From NCBI RefSeq assembly GCF_027158005.1, contig NZ_JAPVLQ010000003.1, positions 434,001-498,000 on the forward strand: 64,000 bases of DNA. The letters run 5' to 3'. The notes beneath the pieces are model-generated. The model saw nothing but the letters and a program-made list of their open reading frames with translations, made no database searches and was not told where the DNA came from. This document shows, one piece after another, positions 9,287 through 18,124 of this stretch (positions are counted from its first letter, which is position 1; every line of letters starts with the position of its first letter). The translations under genes were made by a program, and so were the position numbers. The DNA comes from Rhodococcus sp. H36-A4. GTDB lineage: Bacteria; Actinomycetota; Actinomycetes; Mycobacteriales; Mycobacteriaceae.

Positions 9287-10005
9287 TGATGCCTCCGAAG
9301 TTTCGCTCGATTCCGAGCCCCAACATCTGGCATTGGCCCGAGGTCTACGAGTCGGAGAATCGTGCTCAGGATGTCGACGGGCGTATAGCTGCGGAACTGC
9401 AGAGGATCGCGCCCTGGGACGGCCGGACCATCGTCGATGTGGGATGTGGCACCGGCTTCCATCTGCCGCTGTTCGCCTCGCGTGCTCACCGAGTCGTCGG
9501 TGTCGAGCCGCATGGCCCTCTAGTGGATGCGGCGCGGACCCGAGTTCTCGGGCTGGATAACGTCGAGGTCGTGTCGGGCAGTGCCGAGGCGTTGCCGCTC
9601 GCTGACGCGTCGGCGGATATCGTGCACGCGCGTACAGCTTATTTCTTCGGGCCCGGATGCGGCCGCGGTGTGTCGGAAGCGATGCGTGTGCTCCGGCCTG
9701 GCGGAACGCTCGTCGTGGTGGACCTCGACGTCGGGGCATCGCCCTACGGTGACTGGATGCGGGCGGACCTACCGAATTACGACTGTGCGGCCGTCGAATC
9801 GTTCTTCGCAGCCCAGGGTTTCGATCTGAGCCGGGTAGATACTCGCTGGGAGTTCGCTGATCGGGCGACACTGGATGCGGTACTGGGTATCGAATTCACG
9901 GCGCGCACAGCGGCCAGGGCTGCTCGGAGCATCCCCGGCCTGAGTATCGATGTGCGATATCGAGTTCACTCCCGACCCAAGCCTGTTGGACTCGAGCTGA
10001 TTTAA
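9286..10005 (+). CDS. SAM-dependent methyltransferase (class I)
   Basis: The 239-residue protein is a soluble class I methyltransferase. Motif I is IVDVGCGTGFHL (about 49-60), the acidic residue binding the ribose is in VVGVEP (E74), then SGSAEALPLADASADIVHAR (motif II/III area) and EAMRVLRPGGTLVVVDLD. The substrate is not readable; the fold is of the ubiE-like Methyltransf_11 type. Start: ATG 9286 or the next ATG 9289, no clear Shine-Dalgarno. It runs 27 bp behind cdsA and may be cotranscribed with it. Its stop overlaps the stop of the convergent lyase gene through a shared TTAA. Confidence 0.85.
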   Translation: MMPPKFRSIPSPNIWHWPEVYESENRAQDVDGRIAAELQRIAPWDGRTIVDVGCGTGFHLPLFASRAHRVVGVEPHGPLVDAARTRVLGLDNVEVVSGSAEALPLADASADIVHARTAYFFGPGCGRGVSEAMRVLRPGGTLVVVDLDVGASPYGDWMRADLPNYDCAAVESFFAAQGFDLSRVDTRWEFADRATLDAVLGIEFTARTAARAARSIPGLSIDVRYRVHSRPKPVGLELI

Positions 10006-10865
10006 GCGGGGTTGTTCTCGGCCGTGATGCCGAAGATTCCTGCTGCTTCGCGAATTTTGAGTGCCTTGGCAAGGCGCGGCAGGTCGCTGCCGTCCTTCAC
10101 ATGCACGCCATCGATGCCCAGCATGTCGATGACCTCGTCGGCCCAGGTGACATCTCCTGGGGCTGGAGCGAGCACGCGGTTCACGACGGGGGCCTGCTCC
10201 GCGTGCATGCACAGCTTTCCGGTCATGCCCATCGAGATGGTCAGGGCCGAATCGCGAGCCAGGATACTGTCGTTGGCGGTCAACGTCGGGCCGTCGATGG
10301 GTCCGGGAAGGCGTGCAGCGCGACTCGACACCACCAGCCGTGAGCGTGGGTACGCCATGGCGAGCGGTTCGTCGCTCATCCCGGTGTCGCGACGGAAGTC
10401 GCCGCTGCCGAAGGCCAGTCGGAAAGTGGACTCCGCGCGAGCGATCTCGGGCGTCGCCTCGAGGCCGACTGCAGATTCCACCAGAGCAAGTATGCGTGTC
10501 CCAGCTGTTACTCGTGCGGCCGTGGCATCGACCTGGCCGCCGCTCTCGGTCTTCGCGAGCATGATGCCTGCCAAGCCGCGAAAGCCGGAGAGTGCTTCGA
10601 GGTCGTCTGCCCAGAACGGCGTGGTCGCGTCGTTTATGCGTACCCAAGCCGAATTGCCCGCTTCGAGCCACGCGACGACGGCGTCGCGTGCCGCAGGCTT
10701 TGCATGCGGTGCCACAGCGTCCTCGATGTCGAGAATCACCGCGTCCACCTCCGATGCGGCTGCGGTCGCGAATGCCTCGGGCTGGGTAGCGGGTACCAGC
10801 AACCACGAGCGTGCTCGTTCCGGTGCTACGCCAAATGTCACTGGGGTCTCCATGAAAGTGGTCAC
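10002..10865 (-). CDS. HpcH/HpaI aldolase / CitE-like lyase
   Basis: This 287-residue protein belongs to the CitE-like part of the HpcH/HpaI superfamily, TIM-barrel magnesium enzymes that cleave or hydrolyse acyl-CoA substrates such as citramalyl- or malyl-CoA. Visible motifs are LLVPATQPE near the N-terminus, VILDIEDAV (46-51), WVRIN, LALVESAVGL (E130, metal ligand) and LAFGSGDF (D156, metal ligand). The GTG start at 10865 is supported by AAGGAG 6 nt upstream. No citrate lyase alpha, gamma or accessory subunits are near, as with stand-alone CitE homologues in mycobacteria. The exact substrate is open. Confidence 0.88.
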   Translation of the reverse strand: MTTFMETPVTFGVAPERARSWLLVPATQPEAFATAAASEVDAVILDIEDAVAPHAKPAARDAVVAWLEAGNSAWVRINDATTPFWADDLEALSGFRGLAGIMLAKTESGGQVDATAARVTAGTRILALVESAVGLEATPEIARAESTFRLAFGSGDFRRDTGMSDEPLAMAYPRSRLVVSSRAARLPGPIDGPTLTANDSILARDSALTISMGMTGKLCMHAEQAPVVNRVLAPAPGDVTWADEVIDMLGIDGVHVKDGSDLPRLAKALKIREAAGIFGITAENNPA

Positions 10866-10959
10866 GTCGGGCTCCTTGCGGTGAGATCGGGCACGACCGA
10901 CATTATCGATTCAGTACGGCGTTGCCATGTTCTGTGCATTCTGTTCACCGCGGGTTACT

Positions 10960-11275
10960 TTACTTGCGTTTCGCTGTACGCCTGACCTCGAGGATGCGAA
11001 CCCATCCCACGAGAGCCATGACCAAGGCCCACGGCGAGGGCGGATAGGAGCAGGCCGACGCCCGCTTTCGTATGCGAAACAGCGTCCGGTGAGGTCCCCG
11101 CCGGCGGGCAGGTGTCGCGAACCCCGCTTCTGGGTCGGGTGCGCTGTGGGAGAGGTCTCGCCGAGAGTCGTGGGGACGGCTTCCTTGTCTGTGAACTTGT
11201 CTGCGAACTTGTCTGCGAACGTTCCGTCGGTGCCGTCGCCTCTGGGTGTGGACTTTGTGAGATTCGTTTGCCCAC
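10960..11275 (-). pseudogene. Possible frameshifted remnant with a broken C-terminal membrane helix
   Basis: On the minus strand, one frame reads SHTKAGVGLLLSALAVG and then loses hydrophobicity, while the neighbouring frame over the following bases reads LVMALVGWVRILEVRRTAKR and stops at 10960. Joined by one frameshift, they would make a normal transmembrane helix with a basic cytosolic tail, as at the C-terminus of surface-anchored proteins. Upstream frames are Thr/Ser/Pro-rich without a fold. This suggests a decayed gene for a membrane-anchored protein, or a sequencing indel. Identity is unknown. Confidence 0.3.
11184..11219 (+). repeat. Three tandem 12-bp repeats
   Basis: CTTGTCTGTGAA, CTTGTCTGCGAA and CTTGTCTGCGAA lie head to tail (11184-11195, 11196-11207, 11208-11219) in the gene-poor region upstream of rlmN. 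The unit is a multiple of three, as expected if it once lay in coding sequence. Confidence 0.85.
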
Positions 11276-11385
11276 GGGTTGTCGAATGCGTCCACCTGCT
11301 GCCGTTTGCTTACCCCTCGCTGTGGGGCTGGAAACTGCGCGCTGAATAGGAGAGAAGTGCCCAGTAGTGGGACACTGGATTTATT

Positions 11386-12552
11386 ATGAGTGATTCTGCT
11401 ATGACCGCCGACGAATCCACAGCCGAGAGCGCCCGCCCGCGGACGAGGCCGACACTGCCGTTGGTGTTCGCGGATCGCCGTCGCGGCATGCCGTCACGAC
11501 ACCTCGCTGACCTGGATCGCGAAGGATTGAAATCGGCAGTCAAGGATCTCGGGCTGCCTGCCTTTCGTGCCGACCAACTTGCACGCCACTACTACGGCAG
11601 GCTCGAAGCGGATACGACCAAAATGACGGACCTTCCTGCAGCGATCCGGGAAAAGGTCGGAGCAGACCTGTTTCCGCCACTGCTGACGGCAATCAAGCAC
11701 TTGTCGTGTGACGACGGCGACACCCGCAAGACGCTGTGGAAGGCCAATGACGGCACGCTGCTCGAGAGCGTCTTGATGCGGTACCCGGATCGGGCGACGC
11801 TATGCATCTCCAGTCAGGCCGGTTGCGGGATGGCCTGCCCGTTTTGCGCAACCGGGCAGGCTGGACTCGATCGCAACCTCTCCACTGCCGAGATCGTCGA
11901 CCAGGTTCGATCGGCAGCGGCAGATATACGTGACGGCGCCGTGCCCGGAGGCGAAGGCCGCCTGTCGAACGTTGTGTTCATGGGGATGGGTGAGCCTTTG
12001 GCCAACTACAAGCGCGTCGTCTCCGCTGTGCGCAAGATCGTCTCGCCTGCGCCCGATGGGCTCGGCCTGTCGCAGCGGTCGGTGACTGTATCGACCGTTG
12101 GTCTTGCACCTGCTATTCGCAAACTCGCCGACGAGGGCTTGTCCGTCACGCTTGCAGTGTCGCTGCATACTCCGGACGACGAGTTGCGGGACACCCTCGT
12201 ACCGGTGAACAACCGTTGGTCGGTGGCCGAAGTGCTGTCGGCGGCGAGATACTACGCGGATCAGACCGGTCGTCGAGTGTCGATCGAGTACGCGATGATC
12301 AGAGATGTGAACGATCAGCCGTGGCGCGCGGACCTGCTGGGCAAGAAGCTACACAAGGCTCTCGGATCGAGAGTGCATGTCAATCTCATACCGCTCAACC
12401 CGACCCCGGGCAGCGAGTGGGATGCCAGCCCGAAGCCCGTCGAACGTGAATTCGTGAGAAGAGTTATTGCGCAGGGTGTTTCGTGCACCGTCCGTGATAC
12501 TCGCGGTCAGGAGATCGCTGCCGCTTGCGGTCAGCTCGCCGCTGAGAACTGA
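11386..12552 (+). CDS. rlmN: Dual-specificity 23S rRNA A2503 / tRNA A37 C2-methyltransferase RlmN
   Basis: RlmN is a radical-SAM enzyme that methylates C2 of A2503 in 23S rRNA and A37 in some tRNAs. The 388-residue protein has the cluster motif CGMACPFC (C147, C151, C154), GMGEPLANY, the SAM-binding strands [10 protein letters not shown] and [22 protein letters not shown], and a C-terminal catalytic cysteine in SCTVRDTRG (C367). The ATG at 11386 has no close Shine-Dalgarno; a GACACT hexamer 9 nt upstream allows a leaderless start. A perfect bidirectional terminator follows. Confidence 0.96.
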   Translation: MSDSAMTADESTAESARPRTRPTLPLVFADRRRGMPSRHLADLDREGLKSAVKDLGLPAFRADQLARHYYGRLEADTTKMTDLPAAIREKVGADLFPPLLTAIKHLSCDDGDTRKTLWKANDGTLLESVLMRYPDRATLCISSQAGCGMACPFCATGQAGLDRNLSTAEIVDQVRSAAADIRDGAVPGGEGRLSNVVFMGMGEPLANYKRVVSAVRKIVSPAPDGLGLSQRSVTVSTVGLAPAIRKLADEGLSVTLAVSLHTPDDELRDTLVPVNNRWSVAEVLSAARYYADQTGRRVSIEYAMIRDVNDQPWRADLLGKKLHKALGSRVHVNLIPLNPTPGSEWDASPKPVEREFVRRVIAQGVSCTVRDTRGQEIAAACGQLAAEN

Positions 12553-12564
12553 CGAGTGGCGCAA

Positions 12565-12607
12565 AAAAGAACCCGATAGCTGCTCGGCGCAGCTATCGGG
12601 TTCTTTT
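12565..12607. terminator. Bidirectional terminator between rlmN and DUF2631 gene
   Basis: AAAAGAACCCGATAGCTGC and its exact complement GCAGCTATCGGGTTCTTTT flank a TCGGC loop: a perfect 19-bp stem with A tract on one side and T tract on the other. It serves both convergent genes. Confidence 0.95.
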
Positions 12608-12618
12608 GGTTTTGCGTG

Positions 12619-12888
12619 CTATCGCGGCTTCCGGCGAACGATGATGTCGCGAACCACGATGCCGACGAGCGCAATGGCAAAGCCGATGAGGTACAGGTCT
12701 TCGATCTCGCCTGTGTGGTTTCCGTGGATCATGAGCAGCAGGAAGACCGCGACGCCGATCGCGGCGATCCGCATCGCCTTGTTCGACTCGCCGCTCCAGC
12801 CCCAATTGGCCGAGGGCACCTCGGCTATGTCCTCATGGGTGTACTCGACCGGGTCGTACGAAGCGGGGTCCAGTTCGGTTTGTGCCAC
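12619..12888 (-). CDS. DUF2631 small membrane protein
   Basis: This 89-residue protein matches DUF2631, a family confined to Mycobacteriales and relatives (Rv2876-type). The first half is soluble and acidic with SANWGWSGES; the second half has two membrane helices, AAIGVAVFLLLMIHG and YLIGFAIALVGIVVRD, joined by a short acidic loop, and a basic end RRKPR. The GTG start at 12888 has a GAGAGGA site just upstream. Function is not known. It converges with rlmN. Confidence 0.85.
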   Translation of the reverse strand: MAQTELDPASYDPVEYTHEDIAEVPSANWGWSGESNKAMRIAAIGVAVFLLLMIHGNHTGEIEDLYLIGFAIALVGIVVRDIIVRRKPR

Positions 12889-13008
12889 CGGTCGATCCTC
12901 TCGGGTCAGGGTGCAGCCGAAAGTCCGGCATGCGTGTGCGCACCTAGTTTGGCATACGACCGGCAGTAGTAGCGAGTAGGGGCGCGAGTAGCTGACGCGG
13001 TCAAGAAG

Positions 13009-13497
13009 TCATGCTGCGTACGTGCGCAACGCGGCCAGGTACCTGTCGGTGAAGAGTTTCTGGACCCATCTTCCGACAGGTCCACCGAGTGCAGTGAACC
13101 AGCGACCGGGTCGTGAGAACGCGCGGATGTGCGCGAAGACGGCGTCGTTCGTGGGATCGAATTCGACGGCGAAGCACTCCTCGCCCTGCTCCGGGTGCCC
13201 AGGCAGGGTGCCGTATGCGAAACCCCGTCGATCGGGAGAGTCGATCAGGTAAACGACGCGGCAGGGAATCCGAATCCGACCCAGCGTCAGCACGACGACG
13301 GTGTCCGCCTCAGCTGTCGGGGTCGACGCGTCGACCCCGAGTCCCGACTTTCGATGCATCTGCCACCCCGACAGGGCGTCGGCTGCTGCTTCGAATGCGT
13401 CGCGTCCGGTGCCGATGTGTACTCGACGATCGAGATGGTGGTAGCCGGCGGGCATCTGGCCCTTGGTGCCGCCGATCTCGGGATAGGTGAGCTCCAT
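13009..13497 (-). CDS. DUF1990 family protein
   Basis: The 162-residue protein fits DUF1990. It starts MELTYPEIGGTKG and shows SGWQMHRKSGLGV, the beta-rich centre CRVVYLIDSPDRRGFAYGTLPGHPEQGEE (quoted in part: RRGFAYGTLPGHPEQGEE), VEFDP, and AFSRPGRWFTALGGP near the end. These proteins are thought to have a START-like, ligand-binding fold; no reaction is known. A GTG 18 or more bases further upstream is an alternative start. It is divergent from dxr, with about 70 bp between start codons. Confidence 0.78.
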   Translation of the reverse strand: MELTYPEIGGTKGQMPAGYHHLDRRVHIGTGRDAFEAAADALSGWQMHRKSGLGVDASTPTAEADTVVVLTLGRIRIPCRVVYLIDSPDRRGFAYGTLPGHPEQGEECFAVEFDPTNDAVFAHIRAFSRPGRWFTALGGPVGRWVQKLFTDRYLAALRTYAA

Positions 13498-13566
13498 GAG
13501 AGCCCAGCGTGCCACGGATGGCGGCCGCACAGGTGACTCTCAGAGTCGATCAGGAACAATGAACGA

Positions 13567-14745
13567 GTGCCCGAGCATCGAACACCTCCAGTCTCGCGTC
13601 CTGTCCGGGTGTTGCTCCTGGGCAGCACCGGTTCCATCGGAACCCAAGCCCTCGAGGTGATCGCTGCCAATCCCGAATTGTTCGAGGTGGTCGGGCTCGC
13701 TGCCGGCGGTCGCAATATAGACCTGCTCGGACGTCAGATCCGCGATACCGGTGTCTCTTTCGTCGCGGTCGCAGACCCGAATGCGGGTGCCGAATTGGAA
13801 CTGGCGAACGTCCTTACCGGCGATCGGGCCGTCACCGAACTCGTGGAGTCGGTCGAGGCGGACGTCGTGTTGAACGCTTTGGTGGGCTCGCGAGGGCTGG
13901 AGCCGACACTCGCGGCGTTGAAATCCGGAGCGACGCTGGCCCTGGCGAACAAGGAATCGTTGGTCGCGGGCGGGGAGCTCGTCCTCAGGGCTGCGGCTCC
14001 CGGGCAGATAGTCCCAGTGGACTCCGAACATTCTGCTCTTGCGCAGTGCCTTAGAAGTGGCCGAGCCGAGGAGGTGGAGCGCCTGGTGTTGACTGCGTCG
14101 GGCGGCCCGTTCCGCGGTTGGTCGGAGGCGGAGTTGAAATCCGTCACTCCCGAGCAGGCAGCGGCGCATCCGACCTGGTCGATGGGGCAGATGAATACGC
14201 TGAACTCCGCGACGATGGTGAACAAGGGGCTCGAACTGATCGAGACCCATCTGCTGTTCGGCATCCCATACGAGCGGATCGACGTCACGGTTCATCGGCA
14301 GTCGATCGTGCATTCGATGGTCACCTTCTTCGATGGATCGACGATCGCGCAGGCGAGCCCGCCCGACATGCGTCTGCCGATCGCGCTCGCATTGGGATGG
14401 CCGAACCGGGTGGCGAATGCTGCCCGCCCGCTCGATTTCACAACCGCGTTTTCCTGGGATTTCGAACCGCTCGACGATCGAGTGTTTCCGGCTGTCCAAC
14501 TGGCGCGTGAGGCGGGGATTCTCGGGGGCTGCATGACGGCGGTCTACAACGCCGCGAACGAGGTCGCCGCTGAGGCGTTCCTCGCCGGCCGTATCGAATT
14601 CCCACGGATCGTCGACACCGTCAAGGAGGTCCTCGGGGCAGGCAGAAGCGAGTGGACTGCCACTCCCACTACCGTGGACGAGGTACTCGAAGCCGATTCC
14701 TGGGCTCGTCTTCAGGCCCGCACACTCTTGAATCAGAAGGAATAA
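13567..14745 (+). CDS. dxr: 1-deoxy-D-xylulose 5-phosphate reductoisomerase
   Basis: Dxr converts DXP to MEP, the committed step of the non-mevalonate isoprenoid pathway. The 392-residue protein shows the NADPH loop [25 protein letters not shown], the metal site PVDSEHSAL (D, E), [29 protein letters not shown] and [11 protein letters not shown], all hallmark segments including the fosmidomycin-contacting loop. It starts at GTG 13567; a short AGGA lies about 12 nt before. rip1 follows after 6 bp and ispG next, so two MEP genes flank a protease gene in one operon, as in mycobacteria. Confidence 0.97.
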   Translation: MPEHRTPPVSRPVRVLLLGSTGSIGTQALEVIAANPELFEVVGLAAGGRNIDLLGRQIRDTGVSFVAVADPNAGAELELANVLTGDRAVTELVESVEADVVLNALVGSRGLEPTLAALKSGATLALANKESLVAGGELVLRAAAPGQIVPVDSEHSALAQCLRSGRAEEVERLVLTASGGPFRGWSEAELKSVTPEQAAAHPTWSMGQMNTLNSATMVNKGLELIETHLLFGIPYERIDVTVHRQSIVHSMVTFFDGSTIAQASPPDMRLPIALALGWPNRVANAARPLDFTTAFSWDFEPLDDRVFPAVQLAREAGILGGCMTAVYNAANEVAAEAFLAGRIEFPRIVDTVKEVLGAGRSEWTATPTTVDEVLEADSWARLQARTLLNQKE

Positions 14746-14751
14746 ACGTAG

Positions 14752-15966
14752 ATGGTGTTCGCATTCGGCGTCATTCTGTTCGCCCTGGGAATCACGGTGT
14801 CCATCGCCCTGCACGAGGCCGGCCACATGTTGACCGCCCGCGCTACGGGCATGAAGGTTCGACGCTTCTTCATCGGCTTCGGTCCGAAGGTATTCTCTTT
14901 TCGGCGGGGTGAGACGGAGTACGGACTCAAAGCGATACCGGCAGGCGGTTTCTGTGACATCGCCGGGATGACCGCGATCGACGAGCTCGCGCCGGACGAG
15001 GTCGAGCGTGCGATGTATCGGCAGAAGACGTGGAAGCGTCTCGTCGTCATGCTCGGCGGAATAGCGATGAACTTCGTTCTCGGTTTCCTGCTCATCTTCA
15101 CGCTCGCTGTGGGCTGGGGACTGCCGAATCTCAATCAGCCGAGCGACGCGATGGTGGGCGAGATGCCCTGTGTGACAGCGACCCAGAACGAAGATCTCAC
15201 TTACCCGGAGTGCAGTGGACCCAGTCCGGCCTATTCCGCGGGTATTCGTGAAGGTGACGTCATCGTTTCGGTGAACGGCACTCCGACTGCAGACTTCTCC
15301 GATGTCGTCGCAGCCACGCAGCCTCTATCCGGAACCGCAGACTTCGTCGTGGAACGTGATGGGCGTGAGCTGACGTTCCCGGTACAGATCCAGCAAGTCC
15401 AGCGTTGGGTACGCGACGGCACCGAGACCGGGCGTAAGTCGACAACCGTGGGCGCGGTGGGCCTTCAACTCGCATACTTCTATCCGACCCAGTACAACCC
15501 GCTCGCGGCGATACCTGCTTCGTTCGCGTTCACCGGCGACATGTTCGTCGAGACTGCACACCGGCTGGTGCAGATGCCGAGCAAGGTCGCGGACCTGTGG
15601 ACCTCGGTCACCGGAGGGGTCAGAGACCCGGAAACACCGATCAGTGTGGTCGGGGCCAGCGTGATCGGTGGGCAACTGGTGGAGAGGTCGTTGTGGCCGG
15701 TATTCGTACTGCTGCTCGCGAGCCTGAACTTCTTCCTCGGCATTTTCAACCTGCTGCCGCTGCTCCCTCTCGACGGTGGACACATGGCCGTCACCATCTA
15801 CGAGCGGATTCGCAATTTCTTCCGCAGGCGTCGTGGTCTGCCGAATGGTGGACCTGTCGACTACATGAAGTTGATGCCCGTCACGTATGTGGTGATCGTG
15901 ATCGGTGGCGCGTACATGTTGCTCACTCTCACGGCGGACATCGTGAACCCGATCCGATTGTTCTAG
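14752..15966 (+). CDS. rip1: Rip1-type site-2 intramembrane metalloprotease (M50)
   Basis: Rip1/RseP-like proteases cut membrane anti-sigma factors and other single-pass proteins. The 404-residue protein has HEAGH at residues 21-25 in the first helix, an inserted PDZ domain (about 160-235, with [15 protein letters not shown]) and [11 protein letters not shown] with D341 as third zinc ligand in a later helix. A further helix closes the C-terminus. It sits between dxr and ispG with a 6-bp gap on one side and 38 bp on the other, the order known from M. tuberculosis Rv2870c-Rv2868c. Likely substrates are anti-sigma factors not in this window. Confidence 0.95.
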   Translation: MVFAFGVILFALGITVSIALHEAGHMLTARATGMKVRRFFIGFGPKVFSFRRGETEYGLKAIPAGGFCDIAGMTAIDELAPDEVERAMYRQKTWKRLVVMLGGIAMNFVLGFLLIFTLAVGWGLPNLNQPSDAMVGEMPCVTATQNEDLTYPECSGPSPAYSAGIREGDVIVSVNGTPTADFSDVVAATQPLSGTADFVVERDGRELTFPVQIQQVQRWVRDGTETGRKSTTVGAVGLQLAYFYPTQYNPLAAIPASFAFTGDMFVETAHRLVQMPSKVADLWTSVTGGVRDPETPISVVGASVIGGQLVERSLWPVFVLLLASLNFFLGIFNLLPLLPLDGGHMAVTIYERIRNFFRRRRGLPNGGPVDYMKLMPVTYVVIVIGGAYMLLTLTADIVNPIRLF

Positions 15967-16004
15967 ATACACTCGTGCTCATAGCTAGGGAAGAAGGCAA
16001 CGAA

Positions 16005-17168
16005 GTGACTGTGTCAGTCGGATTGGGAATGCCGGCGCCGCCGGTTCCCGTACTCGCTCCTCGACGTAAGACTCGTCAACTGCAGGTCGGCACCGTCGGT
16101 GTCGGCAGTGACCACCCGATCTCGGTGCAGTCGATGACCACAACCAAGACCCACGACATCAACGCCACACTGCAACAGATCGCAGAGTTGACGGCGTCGG
16201 GGTGTGACATCGTTCGCGTGGCATGCCCCACACAAGAGGATGCCGACGCGCTGTCCATCATTGCCCGGAAGAGCCAGATACCGGTCATTGCCGATATCCA
16301 CTTCCAACCCAAGTACATCTTTGCGGCGATCGATGCCGGTTGCGCGGCCGTTCGTGTGAACCCCGGCAACATCAAGGAGTTCGACGGGCGTGTCAAAGAG
16401 GTCGCGAAGGCAGCCCGCGAGGCCAACATTCCCATCCGAATCGGCGTCAATGCTGGATCGCTCGACAAACGGATGATGGACAAGTACGGCAAGGCCACAC
16501 CCGAGGCGCTCGTCGAATCGGCGTTGTGGGAAGCGGGATTGTTCGAGGAGCACGGCTTCGGAGACATCAAGATCTCGGTCAAGCACAACGATCCCGTCGT
16601 GATGGTCGCTGCCTACGAACAACTTGCTGCGCAGTGCGACTATCCTCTGCACCTCGGAGTGACAGAAGCCGGGCCCGCATTCCAGGGCACCATCAAATCT
16701 GCGGTGGCGTTCGGGGCGTTGCTCTCTCGTGGGATCGGCGACACGATTCGAGTGTCGCTCTCCGCGCCACCGGCCGAGGAAATCAAGGTCGGAAACAAGA
16801 TTCTTCAGTCGCTCAACCTCCGCCCACGCAAGCTGGAGATTGTCTCCTGCCCGTCGTGCGGCCGCGCTCAGGTAGACGTATACAAGCTCGCCGACGAGGT
16901 CACCGCCGGGCTCGATGGCATGGAGATCCCACTTCGGGTTGCGGTCATGGGGTGCGTGGTGAACGGACCCGGTGAAGCTCGGGATGCAGATATCGGCGTG
17001 GCGTCCGGCAACGGCAAAGGGCAGATCTTCGTCAAGGGCAAGGTCATCAAAACGGTTCCCGAAGCTCAGATCGTCGAGACCTTGATCGAGGAAGCAATGC
17101 GCATCGCCGAAGAATTCGAAGATGATGAGAGTGCGGATGCAGGCACCCCTGTCGTGACGGTCAGCTGA
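16005..17168 (+). CDS. ispG: 4-hydroxy-3-methylbut-2-enyl diphosphate synthase
   Basis: IspG reduces MEcPP to HMBPP, a late MEP-pathway step, with a 4Fe-4S cluster. From GTG 16005 (AGAAGG 6-7 nt upstream) it is 387 residues. The TIM-barrel half begins [15 protein letters not shown]; the cluster cysteines are C282 and C285 (SCPSCGR) and C317 ([10 protein letters not shown]). The C-terminal residues are acidic and not conserved. It is the last gene of the dxr-rip1-ispG group; a GNAT gene follows after 77 bp. Confidence 0.97.
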   Translation: MTVSVGLGMPAPPVPVLAPRRKTRQLQVGTVGVGSDHPISVQSMTTTKTHDINATLQQIAELTASGCDIVRVACPTQEDADALSIIARKSQIPVIADIHFQPKYIFAAIDAGCAAVRVNPGNIKEFDGRVKEVAKAAREANIPIRIGVNAGSLDKRMMDKYGKATPEALVESALWEAGLFEEHGFGDIKISVKHNDPVVMVAAYEQLAAQCDYPLHLGVTEAGPAFQGTIKSAVAFGALLSRGIGDTIRVSLSAPPAEEIKVGNKILQSLNLRPRKLEIVSCPSCGRAQVDVYKLADEVTAGLDGMEIPLRVAVMGCVVNGPGEARDADIGVASGNGKGQIFVKGKVIKTVPEAQIVETLIEEAMRIAEEFEDDESADAGTPVVTVS

Positions 17169-17245
17169 TTGTCACACTTCTGCACGTAAGTCTGGCAATC
17201 TGGTCTTCTATGTCAGTGGATGCGTTGGTCGAGGAGGTGGCGTAA

Positions 17246-18082
17246 GTGCTCAAACTCCTGGGCGCGAAGCCGCTGAGTGGGAAGGACACGGCGCAAGTTC
17301 TCCGTGTCCTCGACGCCGACCCGGTTGCCTCGTGCATGATCGCCGCGCGAGTGCAGGATTCGGGGCTCGACCCGCGATCGTTCCACGGCGAGATGTGGAG
17401 TCGAGGTGGCCCGGACGAGTCGTTGTGTTTCTACGGTGCCAATCTCGTTCCACTTCTGGGTTCGGTCGATGATCTGCGATCGTTCGCCGACCGCGCCTGT
17501 CGTGGTCCGCGAATGTGCTCTTCGCTTGTCGGCCGCGCTGAACTGACGTTGCCGCTATGGGAGATGCTCGAACCCGACTGGGGTGCCCCGCGCGAGTTGC
17601 GCAGCGAGCAACCATTGCTGGCGACATCGACGTATTCCGTATTTCCGCCCGATCCACTGGTCAGACTTGTGCACGCCGACGAACTCGACGTTTACCTAAG
17701 TGCGGCCGTCGCTATGTTCATCGAGGAAGTCGGTGTCGATCCACAGGCAAACGACGGTGGTAGGGGTTATCGCCGTCGGATCGCCAGTCTCATCGCCGCT
17801 GGCCGAGCCTGGGCGCGATTCGAGGACGGACAAGTCATCTACAAGGCCGAAGTCGGATCGCAGTCCGCATCGGTCGGTCAGATTCAAGGTGTGTGGGTGC
17901 ACCCGCTCTACCGTGGGCAGGGCCTCGGATCGGCGGGTACGGCCACCGTCGTCGACTCCGTGGTGCGCAGCGGTCGTATCGCCAGCCTGTACGTCAACAG
18001 CTTCAATTGGCCCGCGCGCCGCGCGTACAGCCGTATCGGTCTCGAGCAGGTCGCCACGTTCACCACAGTCCTTCTGGACTAG
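17246..18082 (+). CDS. GNAT acetyltransferase with DUF4081 N-terminal domain
   Basis: The 278-residue protein resembles Rv2867c. Residues 1-130 are the DUF4081 domain (begins VLKLLGAKPLSGKD; contains EMWSRGG and SLCFYGANLVP) and residues 145-278 a GNAT fold with the acetyl-CoA loop VHPLYRGQGLGSAG and the C-terminal YVNSFNWPARRAYSRIGL. GAGGAGGTGG lies 6 nt before the GTG at 17246. The gene always follows ispG in this group, but its substrate is not established. Confidence 0.9.
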   Translation: MLKLLGAKPLSGKDTAQVLRVLDADPVASCMIAARVQDSGLDPRSFHGEMWSRGGPDESLCFYGANLVPLLGSVDDLRSFADRACRGPRMCSSLVGRAELTLPLWEMLEPDWGAPRELRSEQPLLATSTYSVFPPDPLVRLVHADELDVYLSAAVAMFIEEVGVDPQANDGGRGYRRRIASLIAAGRAWARFEDGQVIYKAEVGSQSASVGQIQGVWVHPLYRGQGLGSAGTATVVDSVVRSGRIASLYVNSFNWPARRAYSRIGLEQVATFTTVLLD

Positions 18083-18124
18083 AGCGCGATTCGCTACGCT
18101 CGCGCGCGCTCTCGCCGAACTACG

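Larger units (their letters stand above)
10866..11385. other. Gene-poor region with a possible degraded gene
   Basis: These 520 bp carry no intact recognisable gene. Near the lyase end is the lyase promoter area. The rest shows a probable remnant on the minus strand (separate entry) and a 12-bp triple repeat. The plus-strand frame 10927-11349 is open but has no recognisable domain and unusual composition, so it is not called as a gene. An AGGAG-containing stretch at 11349-11355 is too far from the rlmN ATG to be its ribosome site. Confidence 0.5.

Noticed and set aside
10927-11349. 140-codon plus-strand gene
   Set aside because: No recognisable domain, overlaps repeats and a probable minus-strand remnant, and has no ribosome site.
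18081-18112. AGAGCGCG/CGCGCTCT hairpin after the DUF4081-GNAT gene as terminator
   Set aside because: The stem is 8 bp with a long loop and no T run; the next gene begins 13 bp later on the same strand.
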